Assembly (NCBI RefSeq): GCF_040371945.1
Contig: NZ_BAABWS010000001.1
Location: 1,178,001-1,242,000, forward strand
Direction of reading: 5' to 3'
DNA: 64,000 bases
DNA from: Litorivita sp040371945
GTDB taxonomy: Bacteria > Pseudomonadota > Alphaproteobacteria > Rhodobacterales > Rhodobacteraceae
Of this stretch, positions 8,890 to 17,234 are shown piece after piece. The notes below the pieces were generated by a model that did not search any database, had not been told where the DNA came from, and worked only from the letters and a program-made list of their open reading frames with translations. A program made the position numbers and the translations under genes. Position 1 is the stretch's first letter. The number at the start of each line of letters is the position of its first letter.

Positions 8890-10065
8890 ATGACCAACGT
8901 AGTTATCGCATCCGCAGCCCGCACGGCTGTCGGCTCTTTTGGCGGCTCGTTCGCCAACACGCCCGCGCATGATTTGGGCGCTGCCGTTTTGGCCGAGATC
9001 GTCGCCCGCGCGGGCATCGACCCTTCGGAAGTGTCCGAAACCATTTTGGGTCAGGTTCTGACCGCCGCACAGGGCCAAAACCCTGCACGCCAAGCCCATA
9101 TCAACGCTGGCCTGCCCAAAGAAGCTGCCGCTTGGTCGATCAATCAGGTCTGCGGCTCCGGCCTGCGCGCCGTCGCTTTGGCGGCCCAGCACATCCAGCT
9201 TGGCGATGCCTCCATCGTTGCCGCAGGCGGCCAAGAGAACATGACGCTCAGCCCCCACGCCGCGCACCTGCGCGCGGGCCACAAAATGGGCGATGTCAAA
9301 TATATCGACACGATGATTCGCGATGGTCTGTGGGATGCGTTCAACGGCTACCACATGGGCCAGACCGCCGAAAACGTCGCCGAGCAATGGCAGATCAGCC
9401 GCGACCAGCAGGACGAATTCGCCGTCGCTTCGCAAAACAAGGCCGAGGCCGCGCAAAAGGCCGGTAAATTCGCCGACGAAATCGTCCCCTTCACCATCAA
9501 GACCCGCAAGGGCGAGACCGTGGTCGATGCCGACGAATACATCCGCCACGGCGCCTCGATGGAAGCCATGCAAAAACTGCGCCCCGCCTTTACCAAAGAC
9601 GGTTCGGTCACCGCGGCCAATGCCTCGGGCCTCAATGATGGTGCCGCCGGTGCCTTGTTGATGTCGGCCGATGACGCCGAAAAGCGCGACATCACCCCGC
9701 TGGCGCGCATCGCCTCCTACGCCACTGCGGGCCTCGACCCGTCGATCATGGGCGTCGGCCCGATCCACGCCTCGCGCAAGGCGCTGGAGAAAGCCGGCTG
9801 GAAGCCCGAGGATCTCGACCTTGTCGAAGCCAACGAAGCCTTTGCCGCGCAGGCCTGCGCCGTGAACAAGGACATGGGTTGGGATCCGGCCGTGGTCAAC
9901 GTCAACGGCGGCGCCATTGCCATCGGTCACCCGATCGGCGCCTCGGGCGCGCGTATCCTCAACACCTTGCTGTTCGAAATGCAGCGTCGCGGCGCCAAAA
10001 AGGGCCTCGCAACCCTGTGCATCGGCGGCGGCATGGGCGTGGCCATGTGCCTTGAGCGCCCCTAA
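8890..10065 (+). CDS. phaA: Acetyl-CoA acetyltransferase (beta-ketothiolase) PhaA
   Basis: Condenses two acetyl-CoA to acetoacetyl-CoA, the first step of polyhydroxybutyrate synthesis. The 391-residue length is standard. The acylated Cys is in NQVCGSGLRA, the catalytic His in GHPIGASG, and the second Cys in CIGGGMG. The next gene is phaB, as in many PHB-forming alphaproteobacteria. A strong terminator after phaA and a separate upstream region for phaB suggest partly independent transcription. Confidence 0.96.
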   Translation: MTNVVIASAARTAVGSFGGSFANTPAHDLGAAVLAEIVARAGIDPSEVSETILGQVLTAAQGQNPARQAHINAGLPKEAAAWSINQVCGSGLRAVALAAQHIQLGDASIVAAGGQENMTLSPHAAHLRAGHKMGDVKYIDTMIRDGLWDAFNGYHMGQTAENVAEQWQISRDQQDEFAVASQNKAEAAQKAGKFADEIVPFTIKTRKGETVVDADEYIRHGASMEAMQKLRPAFTKDGSVTAANASGLNDGAAGALLMSADDAEKRDITPLARIASYATAGLDPSIMGVGPIHASRKALEKAGWKPEDLDLVEANEAFAAQACAVNKDMGWDPAVVNVNGGAIAIGHPIGASGARILNTLLFEMQRRGAKKGLATLCIGGGMGVAMCLERP

Positions 10066-10115
10066 GCGGGTCAAACCGATTCTTTGCAGGTGCAGAAATT
10101 CCGCACCTGCCTCAA

Positions 10116-10140
10116 GGGGCGCCCCAAAGCGCCCCTTTTT
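10116..10140 (+). terminator. Rho-independent terminator after phaA
   Basis: GGGGCGC (10116-10122) pairs with GCGCCCC (10129-10135) around a CCCAAA loop, followed by TTTTTC. A second hairpin just upstream (GCAGGTGC 10086-10093 with GCACCTGC 10103-10110) could reinforce it. Confidence 0.85.
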
Positions 10141-10182
10141 CTTTGTTTGGCACAGGATTACGCCGCTCCTGCCGAAAAAAAT

Positions 10183-10243
10183 GCTGCGCAATAGCAAAAT
10201 TCTTTGCGCAACATTATTGCGCATCGGGGCGGCATTGCGTAAT
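10183..10243. promoter_or_regulatory. TGC-rich repeat cluster upstream of phaB (candidate PhaR operator)
   Basis: Four near-copies of TTGCGCAA lie within 60 bases: CTGCGCAATA (10184), TTGCGCAACA (10204), TTGCGCATCG (10218) and TTGCGTAATA (10235). Two are palindromes or near-palindromes. The PHB regulator PhaR of related Paracoccus and Rhodobacter is known to bind TGC-rich sites near pha genes. Assigning this cluster to PhaR is inference from position and composition. Confidence 0.45.
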
Positions 10244-10281
10244 ACAGTTACCAAGTCAATTTTGCCAATTGGGAGGACACC

Positions 10282-11004
10282 ATGGCACGAACAGCACTCG
10301 TCACAGGCGGATCGCGCGGCATCGGCGCGGCCATTTCCATCGCTTTGAAAGAGGCCGGTTACGACGTTGCCGCGACCTATGCGGGCAATGATGAAGCCGC
10401 CGCCGCCTTCACCAAAGAGACCGGCATCAAGACCTACAAATGGAACGTGGCCGATTACGACGAATGCGCCGCAGGCATCGCAAAGGTCGAAGCGGACCTC
10501 GGCCCTGTCGAGATTCTCGTCAACAACGCGGGCATCACCCGCGATGCGCCCTTCCACAAAATGACCCGCGAACAGTGGACCCAAGTGATGGACACCAACC
10601 TGTCGGGCCTGTTCAACATGACCCATCCGCTCTGGCCCGGCATGCGCGAGCGTAAATTCGGCCGCGTGATCTCGATCTCTTCGATCAACGGGCAAAAGGG
10701 CCAATTCGCACAGGCCAACTATTCGGCCGCCAAAGCGGGCGACATCGGCTTTACCAAAGCCTTGGCCCAAGAAGGGGCGCGCGCGGGCATCACCGTCAAC
10801 GTCATCTGCCCCGGTTACATCGCGACCGATATGGTCATGGCCGTGCCGGAAAAAGTGCGCGAATCGATCATCGCCACCATCCCCGTGGGCCGTTTGGGCG
10901 AACCCGAAGACATCGCCCGCGCGGTGGTGTTCCTCGCCTCGGACGACGCAGGTTTCATCACCGGTGCGACCCTGACGGCGAATGGCGGTCAATATATGAC
11001 CTGA
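10282..11004 (+). CDS. phaB: Acetoacetyl-CoA reductase PhaB
   Basis: NADPH-dependent short-chain reductase that makes (R)-3-hydroxybutyryl-CoA for PHB synthesis. The 240-residue SDR has the nucleotide motif TGGSRGIG, NNAG, the catalytic Ser in SISSING and the Tyr/Lys pair in NYSAAKAG. GGGAGG precedes the ATG at 10282. Product and position after phaA agree. A terminator follows. Confidence 0.96.
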   Translation: MARTALVTGGSRGIGAAISIALKEAGYDVAATYAGNDEAAAAFTKETGIKTYKWNVADYDECAAGIAKVEADLGPVEILVNNAGITRDAPFHKMTREQWTQVMDTNLSGLFNMTHPLWPGMRERKFGRVISISSINGQKGQFAQANYSAAKAGDIGFTKALAQEGARAGITVNVICPGYIATDMVMAVPEKVRESIIATIPVGRLGEPEDIARAVVFLASDDAGFITGATLTANGGQYMT

Positions 11005-11030
11005 TCCGGCGCGGATCGCCAAAATCACGA

Positions 11031-11061
11031 AAGGCCGGTGCGGATTGCGCCGGCCTTTTTT
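11031..11061 (+). terminator. Rho-independent terminator after phaB
   Basis: AAGGCCGG (11031-11038) pairs with CCGGCCTT (11050-11057) around an 11-nt loop, and the T run continues to 11061. Confidence 0.88.
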
Positions 11062-11118
11062 GCTTGGCCCCGCGCGGTTGCGCTTTCGCCCGCGCCAAAC
11101 GCGCGCTAGCCTGCCGCC

Positions 11119-12003
11119 ATGATGACTTCGCGCAGCGCCACTTTCACCGGCTTTATCGCCATCCTGCTTTGGGCGCTTTTGGCGCTGTTTACCGTGGCGA
11201 CGGCCCCCGCGCCGCCGCTGCTGCTTAATGCGATCTGCTTTGCCGTGGGCGGCACATTGGGCATGATCTGGGCCGCTGTGACGGGGCGGCTTGGCGTGCT
11301 GCGCCATGTCAGTTGGCGCATCTATCTCTTTGGCACAATTGGGCTTTTCGGATACCACGCGCTGTATTTCAGCGCCCTGCGCCTTGCCCCTGCCGCACAA
11401 GCGGGGCTGATCGCCTATCTGTGGCCGCTGCTGATCGTGCTCTTCTCCGGCCTCTTGCCAGGCGAGCGGTTGACCAAGGGCCATATCCTTGGCGGCGCGC
11501 TTGGATTTTTGGGCGCGGGGCTGTTGATCGCGGATGGGACAGGGCTGAGCGGGGCTTATCTGCTGGGCTATCTTCTGGCCATCGCCTGCGCCTTGACGTG
11601 GTCGGCTTATTCGGTGCTCTCGCGCCGTTTGGGCACGGCCCCGACCGAAAGCGTGGCGGTGTTCTGCCTTGCGACGGCGCTGCTCTCGGCACTGCTGCAT
11701 CTCGCGCTCGAAGACACCGTCTGGCCCGTGGGCGCGGCGGGATGGGGCGCGGCGATCGGATTGGGCCTCGGGCCTGTGGGGCTGGCCTTTTATGTCTGGG
11801 ACATCGGCGTCAAAAAAGGCGACATCCAGCTATTGGGTGTCGCCTCCTACGCTGCGCCGCTTTTATCGACGCTGATTTTGGTGCTGGCGGGCATCGCCGC
11901 GCCTAGTCTCAAGCTGGGCCTTGCCGCCCTCTTGATCACCGGCGGCGCGGGTCTGGCCGCGCGCGCCAGTCTGGCGGCTCAACGCCCGCCCAAGGCGGGC
12001 TAA
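11119..12003 (+). CDS. DMT-superfamily (EamA) transporter
   Basis: A 294-residue inner-membrane protein with about ten hydrophobic segments forming two EamA repeats (residues ~8-140 and ~150-285). YHALYFSALRLAPAAQAGL and WSAYSVLSRR are typical of the EamA family of amino-acid or metabolite exporters. The substrate cannot be told from sequence. Its TAA stop overlaps the TAG of the convergent DUF465 gene by four bases. Confidence 0.88.
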   Translation: MMTSRSATFTGFIAILLWALLALFTVATAPAPPLLLNAICFAVGGTLGMIWAAVTGRLGVLRHVSWRIYLFGTIGLFGYHALYFSALRLAPAAQAGLIAYLWPLLIVLFSGLLPGERLTKGHILGGALGFLGAGLLIADGTGLSGAYLLGYLLAIACALTWSAYSVLSRRLGTAPTESVAVFCLATALLSALLHLALEDTVWPVGAAGWGAAIGLGLGPVGLAFYVWDIGVKKGDIQLLGVASYAAPLLSTLILVLAGIAAPSLKLGLAALLITGGAGLAARASLAAQRPPKAG

Positions 12004-12170
12004 GCCAATACGCTGAGCCGCGAAATCTCTTCTTTCAAACGAAGCTTTTGCTTTTTCAACTCCGCGATCGCCAAATCATTCGACCCGGGAGATCGCTGCT
12101 CTGCCTCGACCTTTTGCGACAAAGTGGCGTGTCGCTTTTTCAGCTCCTCAACATGGGACGTCAAACTCAT
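12000..12170 (-). CDS. DUF465 (YdcH-like) small coiled-coil protein
   Basis: A 56-residue, highly charged helical protein (SLTSHVEELKKRHATL, then LKKQKLRLKEEI) matching the DUF465 family found throughout Proteobacteria; function unknown. The ATG at 12170 is chosen because AGAGGAG lies ten bases upstream. An in-frame extension reaching 12251 lacks this signal. It ends inside the stop codon of the convergent DMT transporter gene. Confidence 0.88.
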   Translation of the reverse strand: MSLTSHVEELKKRHATLSQKVEAEQRSPGSNDLAIAELKKQKLRLKEEISRLSVLA

Positions 12171-12280
12171 TGGGTAGTCTCCTCTGTGTAGGTTGAAATG
12201 TGCCAGTTCAGTCCAGCACAAATTTTCGCGCCTGTCACGCGACTGATACAAAGAGTGATCGGAAAATTGTTTCCAAACCC

Positions 12281-13069
12281 TTAAGGCGCGCCGGAAAACT
12301 CCAAAGCCGCCCCATGGCGCAGCACGTTAACCATCTGATCGGTATAGCTTTCTTCGTCCCGCTGATGCGCTGCCCCTTTATGCATCACCACCCCGTCCCA
12401 AAGGCGAAAATCTGCGCGCCCGCCGCGCCGCGCGCGAAAAATCACCAAACCCGCCGCACGCCCCGCCCGCGCAATGAGCGGCAACACCTCGACCGAGCCA
12501 AGACAGCCGCGCGCCGCCGCAAGCAGATCGGGCAGGCGTTCGGCGCGGTGGATCATATGCACATAGCCCTTGGGCGCGCAGCGTTTCGCCGCCGCCTGCA
12601 TCCAGACCGCGAGCGGCACCGCCTCGCCCATCGCCGTCTCGCGCGCACCATGCTCCGAGGCGGTCGAAGACGCGCGGTCAAAATAGGGCGGATTGGCGAT
12701 GACGTGATCGAATTGCCGCGCCTTGAGGGCTGCGGGCATCGCCGCCAGATCGCCGGTGATCACCTCGAAGTCCATCCCGTTGCGCCGCCCGTTTTGCGCC
12801 GCCAAAGCCGCGTGATCCCCCTGTAGCTCAAGCCCTGTCAGCCGCACATCCGCCTCCCGCGCCTTGAGGCATAGCGACGCGGTGCCCACCCCGCAGCCAA
12901 GCTCCAGCACGCTTTGCCCCGCGCGGATGTTCACCGCCGCCGCCAAAAGCACCGGATCGACCCCCGCGCGATAGCCCGCGCGCGGTTGCCATATCCGCAA
13001 TCGCCCGTCTAAATACTTGTCATCGCTGAGATTTTGCGCCGTCCATCCGGCGATCATCTGCTCCGGCAT
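12281..13069 (-). CDS. SAM-dependent N6-adenine methyltransferase, TrmN6-like
   Basis: A 262-residue Rossmann methyltransferase. The SAM loop is VLELGCGVGTAS and the catalytic motif is ANPPYF, the N-P-P-Y/F signature of amino-group methyltransferases. Similarity in order and length is to the tRNA1(Val) A37-N6 methyltransferase (YfiC/TrmN6) family, so a tRNA target is likely but not proven. It starts 14 nt after the DUF2007 gene, forming a two-gene unit. Confidence 0.85.
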   Translation of the reverse strand: MPEQMIAGWTAQNLSDDKYLDGRLRIWQPRAGYRAGVDPVLLAAAVNIRAGQSVLELGCGVGTASLCLKAREADVRLTGLELQGDHAALAAQNGRRNGMDFEVITGDLAAMPAALKARQFDHVIANPPYFDRASSTASEHGARETAMGEAVPLAVWMQAAAKRCAPKGYVHMIHRAERLPDLLAAARGCLGSVEVLPLIARAGRAAGLVIFRARRGGRADFRLWDGVVMHKGAAHQRDEESYTDQMVNVLRHGAALEFSGAP

Positions 13070-13083
13070 GGCCCAAAACCGCC

Positions 13084-13302
13084 CTATTCGTCCAAAGGGC
13101 TAAGCCCGTTGTCGCGCAGCGCGCGATAGGCCGCCGCATGGTCACGATCGGCCACCATCAAACGCCGCGGCAAGGCCCCGATGCCGCCATCGAGGATGCT
13201 CATATTTACGTCCAATTCAAAGCAGTCTATACCCTCGCCTGAAAGCAACGCGCGGGCAAAGGCGATCTCGGTGGGGTCGGTGGTTCGCAAGAGGTGTTTC
13301 AT
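13084..13302 (-). CDS. DUF2007 domain protein
   Basis: A 72-residue protein beginning MKHLLRTTDPTEIAFARALL, which matches the small DUF2007 family (putative signal-transducing proteins with a ferredoxin-like fold). Function unknown. The ATG at 13302 matches the family start; the frame is open upstream but runs into the divergent ispB region. It is followed by the methyltransferase gene. Confidence 0.85.
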   Translation of the reverse strand: MKHLLRTTDPTEIAFARALLSGEGIDCFELDVNMSILDGGIGALPRRLMVADRDHAAAYRALRDNGLSPLDE

Positions 13303-13387
13303 ATCAACGCAGTTAATGCCATCCGCCTGAGCCTGTCGAGGCAAATGCAACGCAGGGCGCGGGCCACGTGAAGAGACAGATGAGGCC

Positions 13388-14386
13388 ATGAGCTTGGACA
13401 CTCCGACCAAACCGCATGAAATGCTGGCCGCGCATCTGGCCGACGATCTGTCGGCGGTGAACGCTTTGATCCGTGCGCGCATGGCCTCCGAACACGCGCC
13501 GCGCATCCCCGAGGTTACGGCGCATCTGGTCGAAGCGGGCGGCAAACGGCTGCGCCCGATGCTGACGCTGGCGGCGGCGCGTTTGTGCGGATATGAGGGC
13601 GATTACCACATCCATCTGGCCGCCACGGTCGAATTTATCCACACCGCCACGCTGCTGCATGACGATGTGGTCGACGAGAGCGAGCAACGGCGCGGGCGGC
13701 CCACGGCCAACCTGCTTTGGGACAATCAATCGAGCGTGTTGGTCGGCGATTACCTCTTTGCGCGCAGCTTCCAACTGATGACCGAAACCGGCAATATGCG
13801 GGTGCTCGAAATCCTCGCCAATGCCTCGGCCACCATCGCCGAGGGCGAGGTTCTGCAACTCACCGCCGCGCAGGATTTGGCAACCACCGAAAGCATTTAC
13901 CTACAGGTCGTGCGCGGCAAGACCGCCGCGCTTTTCTCGGCCGCCTGCGAGGTCGGCGGGGTGATTTGCGCCGCGCCGGACACCCATGTCAAAGCGCTTT
14001 ATGATTACGGCGATGCGCTTGGCATTGCCTTCCAGATCGTCGATGACCTTCTCGACTACGGCGGCGATGCCAGCGCCACGGGCAAAAACATCGGCGATGA
14101 TTTTCGCGAGCGCAAACTGACCCTGCCGGTGATCAAGGCCATCGCCAAAGCGGATGAGGAAGAGCGCGCCTTTTGGACCCGCACCATCGCGCGCGGACGC
14201 CAAGACGAGGGCGATCTTGACGAGGCCTTGCGCCTGCTGGCGCGTCACGGCGCGATGGAGGCGACCCGCGACGACGCCCTCGCATGGGCCGCGCAGGCCA
14301 AAGCGGCGCTCGCCCCCCTGCCCGAACATGAGATCAAATCCATGCTGCTCGATATCGCCGATTACGTGGTCGCGCGGATCAACTGA
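13388..14386 (+). CDS. ispB: Polyprenyl (octa-/decaprenyl) diphosphate synthase
   Basis: A trans-type prenyltransferase that extends farnesyl-PP to the ubiquinone side chain. The 332-residue protein has the two Asp-rich motifs DDVVDES (first, around residue 90) and DDLLDYGGD (second, around 220), with GGKRLRP near the N-terminus. Chain length (8 or 10 isoprenes) cannot be read reliably; Rhodobacterales usually make Q10. Its 3' end overlaps convergent ispE by 25 bases. Confidence 0.95.
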   Translation: MSLDTPTKPHEMLAAHLADDLSAVNALIRARMASEHAPRIPEVTAHLVEAGGKRLRPMLTLAAARLCGYEGDYHIHLAATVEFIHTATLLHDDVVDESEQRRGRPTANLLWDNQSSVLVGDYLFARSFQLMTETGNMRVLEILANASATIAEGEVLQLTAAQDLATTESIYLQVVRGKTAALFSAACEVGGVICAAPDTHVKALYDYGDALGIAFQIVDDLLDYGGDASATGKNIGDDFRERKLTLPVIKAIAKADEEERAFWTRTIARGRQDEGDLDEALRLLARHGAMEATRDDALAWAAQAKAALAPLPEHEIKSMLLDIADYVVARIN

Positions 14387-15294
14387 GGCGCGGCGCGCGC
14401 GGCGCCACCAAGCCGCGTGGCGCAGACCCACCAATCTGGATGCGCGGCGCGGATTTGCGCGGCGGCCGCCTCGGCCTCTGCCGCCTGCTCATACAGCCCG
14501 AAACAGGTCGCGCCAGAGCCGGACATACGCGCCAAAGCGCATCCCTGCGTCGCCGAGATTGCCGCCAGAGCCGCGCCGATTTGCGGCGCAATCGCGCGGG
14601 CGGGCGGCTCCAGATCATTGCGCTGCGCTGCGAGATACTCAAGCATCCTCGGCCCGTCACTGACATCCGCAGGCAGGGCCGCCATCGGAGAATTTCTCTT
14701 TTGCACCAAGGCCTTGAATACCGGCCCCGTGGGCACGGACACGCGCGGATTGACCAAGAGGACCGGCCAACACGGCATCTGCGGCACGGGGATCAGATCC
14801 TCGCCAATGCCGCCCACATGCACCGGCGCGCTGCGCACGCACATGGGCACATCGGCCCCCAACTCTACCAGTTGCGCGCGGATACGCGGCTCTTGCGCGT
14901 CCAGCCCCCCCGCCAGAAAGGACAGCCCGCGAAAACAGGCCGCCGCATCGGCAGAGCCGCCGCCGATCCCCGCCGCCACGGGCAGGTTTTTGGTCAGATG
15001 AAAGCGCAACGGGCCGCCGGTCCAAAGCCGCGCGGCCATCTGCGTGATGAAATTATCGCCCCCCAAAGGCACATCGCCCGCCTCCGGCCCCTCCACCGTC
15101 ATGGCAAAGGCCTCGGCGCCGTTTCCCGCGCTCTGCCCCGTGCCCTGCCCCGCGCCGGTTTCGATGCGCAACACATCCCCCACATCGGCAAAGCTCACAA
15201 GGCTGTCGAGCAGGTGATAGCCGTCCGCGCGCTGTCCGGTGATATGAAGCGTCAGATTGACCTTGGCCGGCGCAAAGACCTCAATTGCCGCCAT
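14362..15294 (-). CDS. ispE: 4-diphosphocytidyl-2-C-methyl-D-erythritol kinase IspE
   Basis: GHMP-family kinase of the MEP isoprenoid pathway, phosphorylating CDP-methylerythritol. The 310-residue protein has PAKVNLTLHI at the N-terminus, the ATP loop PVAAGIGGGSADAAA and the C-terminal MSGSGATCFGLY. Its start lies inside the 3' end of the TPR gene (14-base overlap), suggesting co-expression, and its 3' end overlaps convergent ispB by 25 bases, so two isoprenoid genes meet tail to tail. Confidence 0.96.
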   Translation of the reverse strand: MAAIEVFAPAKVNLTLHITGQRADGYHLLDSLVSFADVGDVLRIETGAGQGTGQSAGNGAEAFAMTVEGPEAGDVPLGGDNFITQMAARLWTGGPLRFHLTKNLPVAAGIGGGSADAAACFRGLSFLAGGLDAQEPRIRAQLVELGADVPMCVRSAPVHVGGIGEDLIPVPQMPCWPVLLVNPRVSVPTGPVFKALVQKRNSPMAALPADVSDGPRMLEYLAAQRNDLEPPARAIAPQIGAALAAISATQGCALARMSGSGATCFGLYEQAAEAEAAAAQIRAAHPDWWVCATRLGGAARAAPQLIRATT

Positions 15295-16999
15295 TGGCCA
15301 CCTTCAAAGGCGCCGCGCCTTCCTCGGCCAGAACCGCGTCCAGCCCGACTTCGATCTTGCGCCGGATGCGGATGGCTTCCTTCTCTTCGGGGTCGAATGA
15401 CAGGGCGCGGTGCCATTGGAATTCGGCCTCCAGCTTGCGCCCGACCGACCAATAGACATCGCCCAGATGGTCGTTCACGATCGGATCGACCGCGACCAGT
15501 TCGGCGGCGCGTTCCATATGGCCGACCGCCTCGTCATAGCGGCCCAGCCGGAACAAAACCCATCCGAGGCTGTCGATGATATAGCCGCTGTCGGGCCGCG
15601 CCGCGACTGCGCGTTCGATCATCCCCAACGCTTCGTCAAGGTTCTCGCCGCGCTCGACCAGCGAATAGCCCAGATAGTTGAGCACCTGAGGCTGGTCGGG
15701 ATTGAGCGAGAGCGCCTTGCGAAAATCGGCCTCTGATCCGGCCCAGTCTTTCATCTGGTCATAGGCGATGCCGCGCGCGTAATAGAGGAACCATTGCGCG
15801 CCGCCGGTGTCGTCATAAAGCGCCATCGCGCGATCATAAGAGGCCACCGCGCCCTTATAATCCTCCTTGGCGCGCAGGAAATCGCCAATCGTGACATGCA
15901 CGGCGGGCAGATCGGGATTGGTGCGCGCCAGTTGCGTGAGCACCTCCAAGGCTGCCTCGTCCCTGCCCGCCGCGCGCAGGGCCGCCGCACGACCCAATTC
16001 GGCGGCGTGAAAGGCCGGATCGCTTTGCGGGACAGAGCGGTAAACCTCGACGGCCAGATCATGCTGCTTGAGGTCTTCGAGAAGCTCCGCCGTCAGCAGC
16101 GCCGCATCGGTATGATCGGGCCGCAAATAAAGCGCCGCGCGGGTGTAAAGCAGGGTGTAATCGGGGTTTGCCTCTTCGATCAAGGCGCCCGCGATGGAAT
16201 AGAGCACTTCGGCCATCCCGTCCTCGGCGCCGCGCGCCAAGGTAAAGGGCAAGGCCTTGCCGGCCTTCAAATCCTCGCGCATCTGGCGCAATTCGGGGTC
16301 GAGATCATTGCCAAAAACCTGATCGGCCAAGGCCACGGCCTCTTGGGTTTTCTCGATCTGGCTCATCAATTGCAGCCGCGCGATCATGCCGCGCCGCGTG
16401 CCTTGCAAGGCCCCTGCGCCGCCTGCGGCGAAAATCTCTTCGGCGGCTTCGAAATCGCCCACCGAGGCGAGGGCCAAAGCCTTGTGATACTGCGCGAAAT
16501 TCGACAATCCGCGCTCTTTGCCCACCGCATCAAAGGCCTTGAGCGCCGCCGACATATCGCCCAGCCCCACCTTGGCCCATGCGATCATCAACCCGTCCAC
16601 CAAGGGACCAGAGCCTTTTTCGCCCTCGGCCCGCGCGATCAAGGCCTCGAATTGCCCCTGCTTGGCCTCGGAAGCGGCCAGAACCATCCGTCCGGCCTGA
16701 CTGGCGATGCCGTCTGCCTCGGCCTTGCGCGCGATGGGCAGGGCCAAGTCGATTTTACCAAGAGAAACAAAGGATTGCACCGCACTGTCGAGCAAGAGCG
16801 GGTTTGACGGATCGCGCGCCAGAGCCATCGACAGATATTGCGCCGCCGCCGCGAAATCGGAGCCATAGCGCGCTTGGCGCGAGGCCAGATAGGCCCCCGA
16901 GAGGCTGTCGGCCTGCACCATGACGGGGGGCAACGCCGCCGCCATCCCCGCCGCAAGGGCCAAAGTGGACGTCCAAATACGCAGTTTGCTCAAGATCAC
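15281..16999 (-). CDS. Exported tetratricopeptide-repeat protein
   Basis: A 572-residue protein with a signal peptide (hydrophobic residues ~10-25, cleavage likely near VQA-DS) followed by many TPR helical repeats throughout. Clear repeats include residues around 360-470, for example AVASYDRAMALYDDTG and LGYSLVERGENLDEALGM. TPR proteins are scaffolds for protein contacts; this one is probably periplasmic or outer-membrane associated. It overlaps ispE by 14 bases. Confidence 0.88.
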   Translation of the reverse strand: MILSKLRIWTSTLALAAGMAAALPPVMVQADSLSGAYLASRQARYGSDFAAAAQYLSMALARDPSNPLLLDSAVQSFVSLGKIDLALPIARKAEADGIASQAGRMVLAASEAKQGQFEALIARAEGEKGSGPLVDGLMIAWAKVGLGDMSAALKAFDAVGKERGLSNFAQYHKALALASVGDFEAAEEIFAAGGAGALQGTRRGMIARLQLMSQIEKTQEAVALADQVFGNDLDPELRQMREDLKAGKALPFTLARGAEDGMAEVLYSIAGALIEEANPDYTLLYTRAALYLRPDHTDAALLTAELLEDLKQHDLAVEVYRSVPQSDPAFHAAELGRAAALRAAGRDEAALEVLTQLARTNPDLPAVHVTIGDFLRAKEDYKGAVASYDRAMALYDDTGGAQWFLYYARGIAYDQMKDWAGSEADFRKALSLNPDQPQVLNYLGYSLVERGENLDEALGMIERAVAARPDSGYIIDSLGWVLFRLGRYDEAVGHMERAAELVAVDPIVNDHLGDVYWSVGRKLEAEFQWHRALSFDPEEKEAIRIRRKIEVGLDAVLAEEGAAPLKVANGGN

Positions 17000-17166
17000 G
17001 GCTCGGCCCCTTATTTTGCTGCGGCCAAGTCAATGCGCCGCTTTTGCCAAAGCCTAATCGCGCGGGCGCGCAGGTGCAATGCACGAGCGCGTCAAGTTTA
17101 AGCGAGCAGCAAGGCTTCGCCCGCCGCCAAGGCGCCCGAAAGGGGCCGAGCGCAGGCGCGGCGCGC

Positions 17167-17197
17167 AAAAAAGGGGCGCCCCGAAAGCCGCCCCTTT
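17167..17197 (-). terminator. Rho-independent terminator after ETF-QO
   Basis: Read on the minus strand, AAAGGGGCG pairs with CGCCCCTTT (17189-17197 with 17170-17178) around a 10-nt loop, followed by further T residues (17167-17169). It lies 37 bases past the ETF-QO stop. The rest of the 235-base gap shows no gene. Confidence 0.85.
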
Positions 17198-17234
17198 GAT
17201 CGTGTCGTGGATGCCCCGCCCGCGCGGGCGCGGA

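Noticed and set aside
10183..10243. Replication-origin iterons
   Set aside because: The repeats are TGC-rich near a PHB gene, with irregular spacing and no replication genes; an operator is more likely.
8890..11004. A full PHB operon
   Set aside because: Only phaA and phaB are present; phaC, phaP, phaR and phaZ are not in the window, and a terminator separates the two genes.
8800..11700. Open frame of 966 codons on the minus strand
   Set aside because: Antisense to phaA, phaB and the DMT gene; composition is that of a shadow frame and it crosses two terminators.
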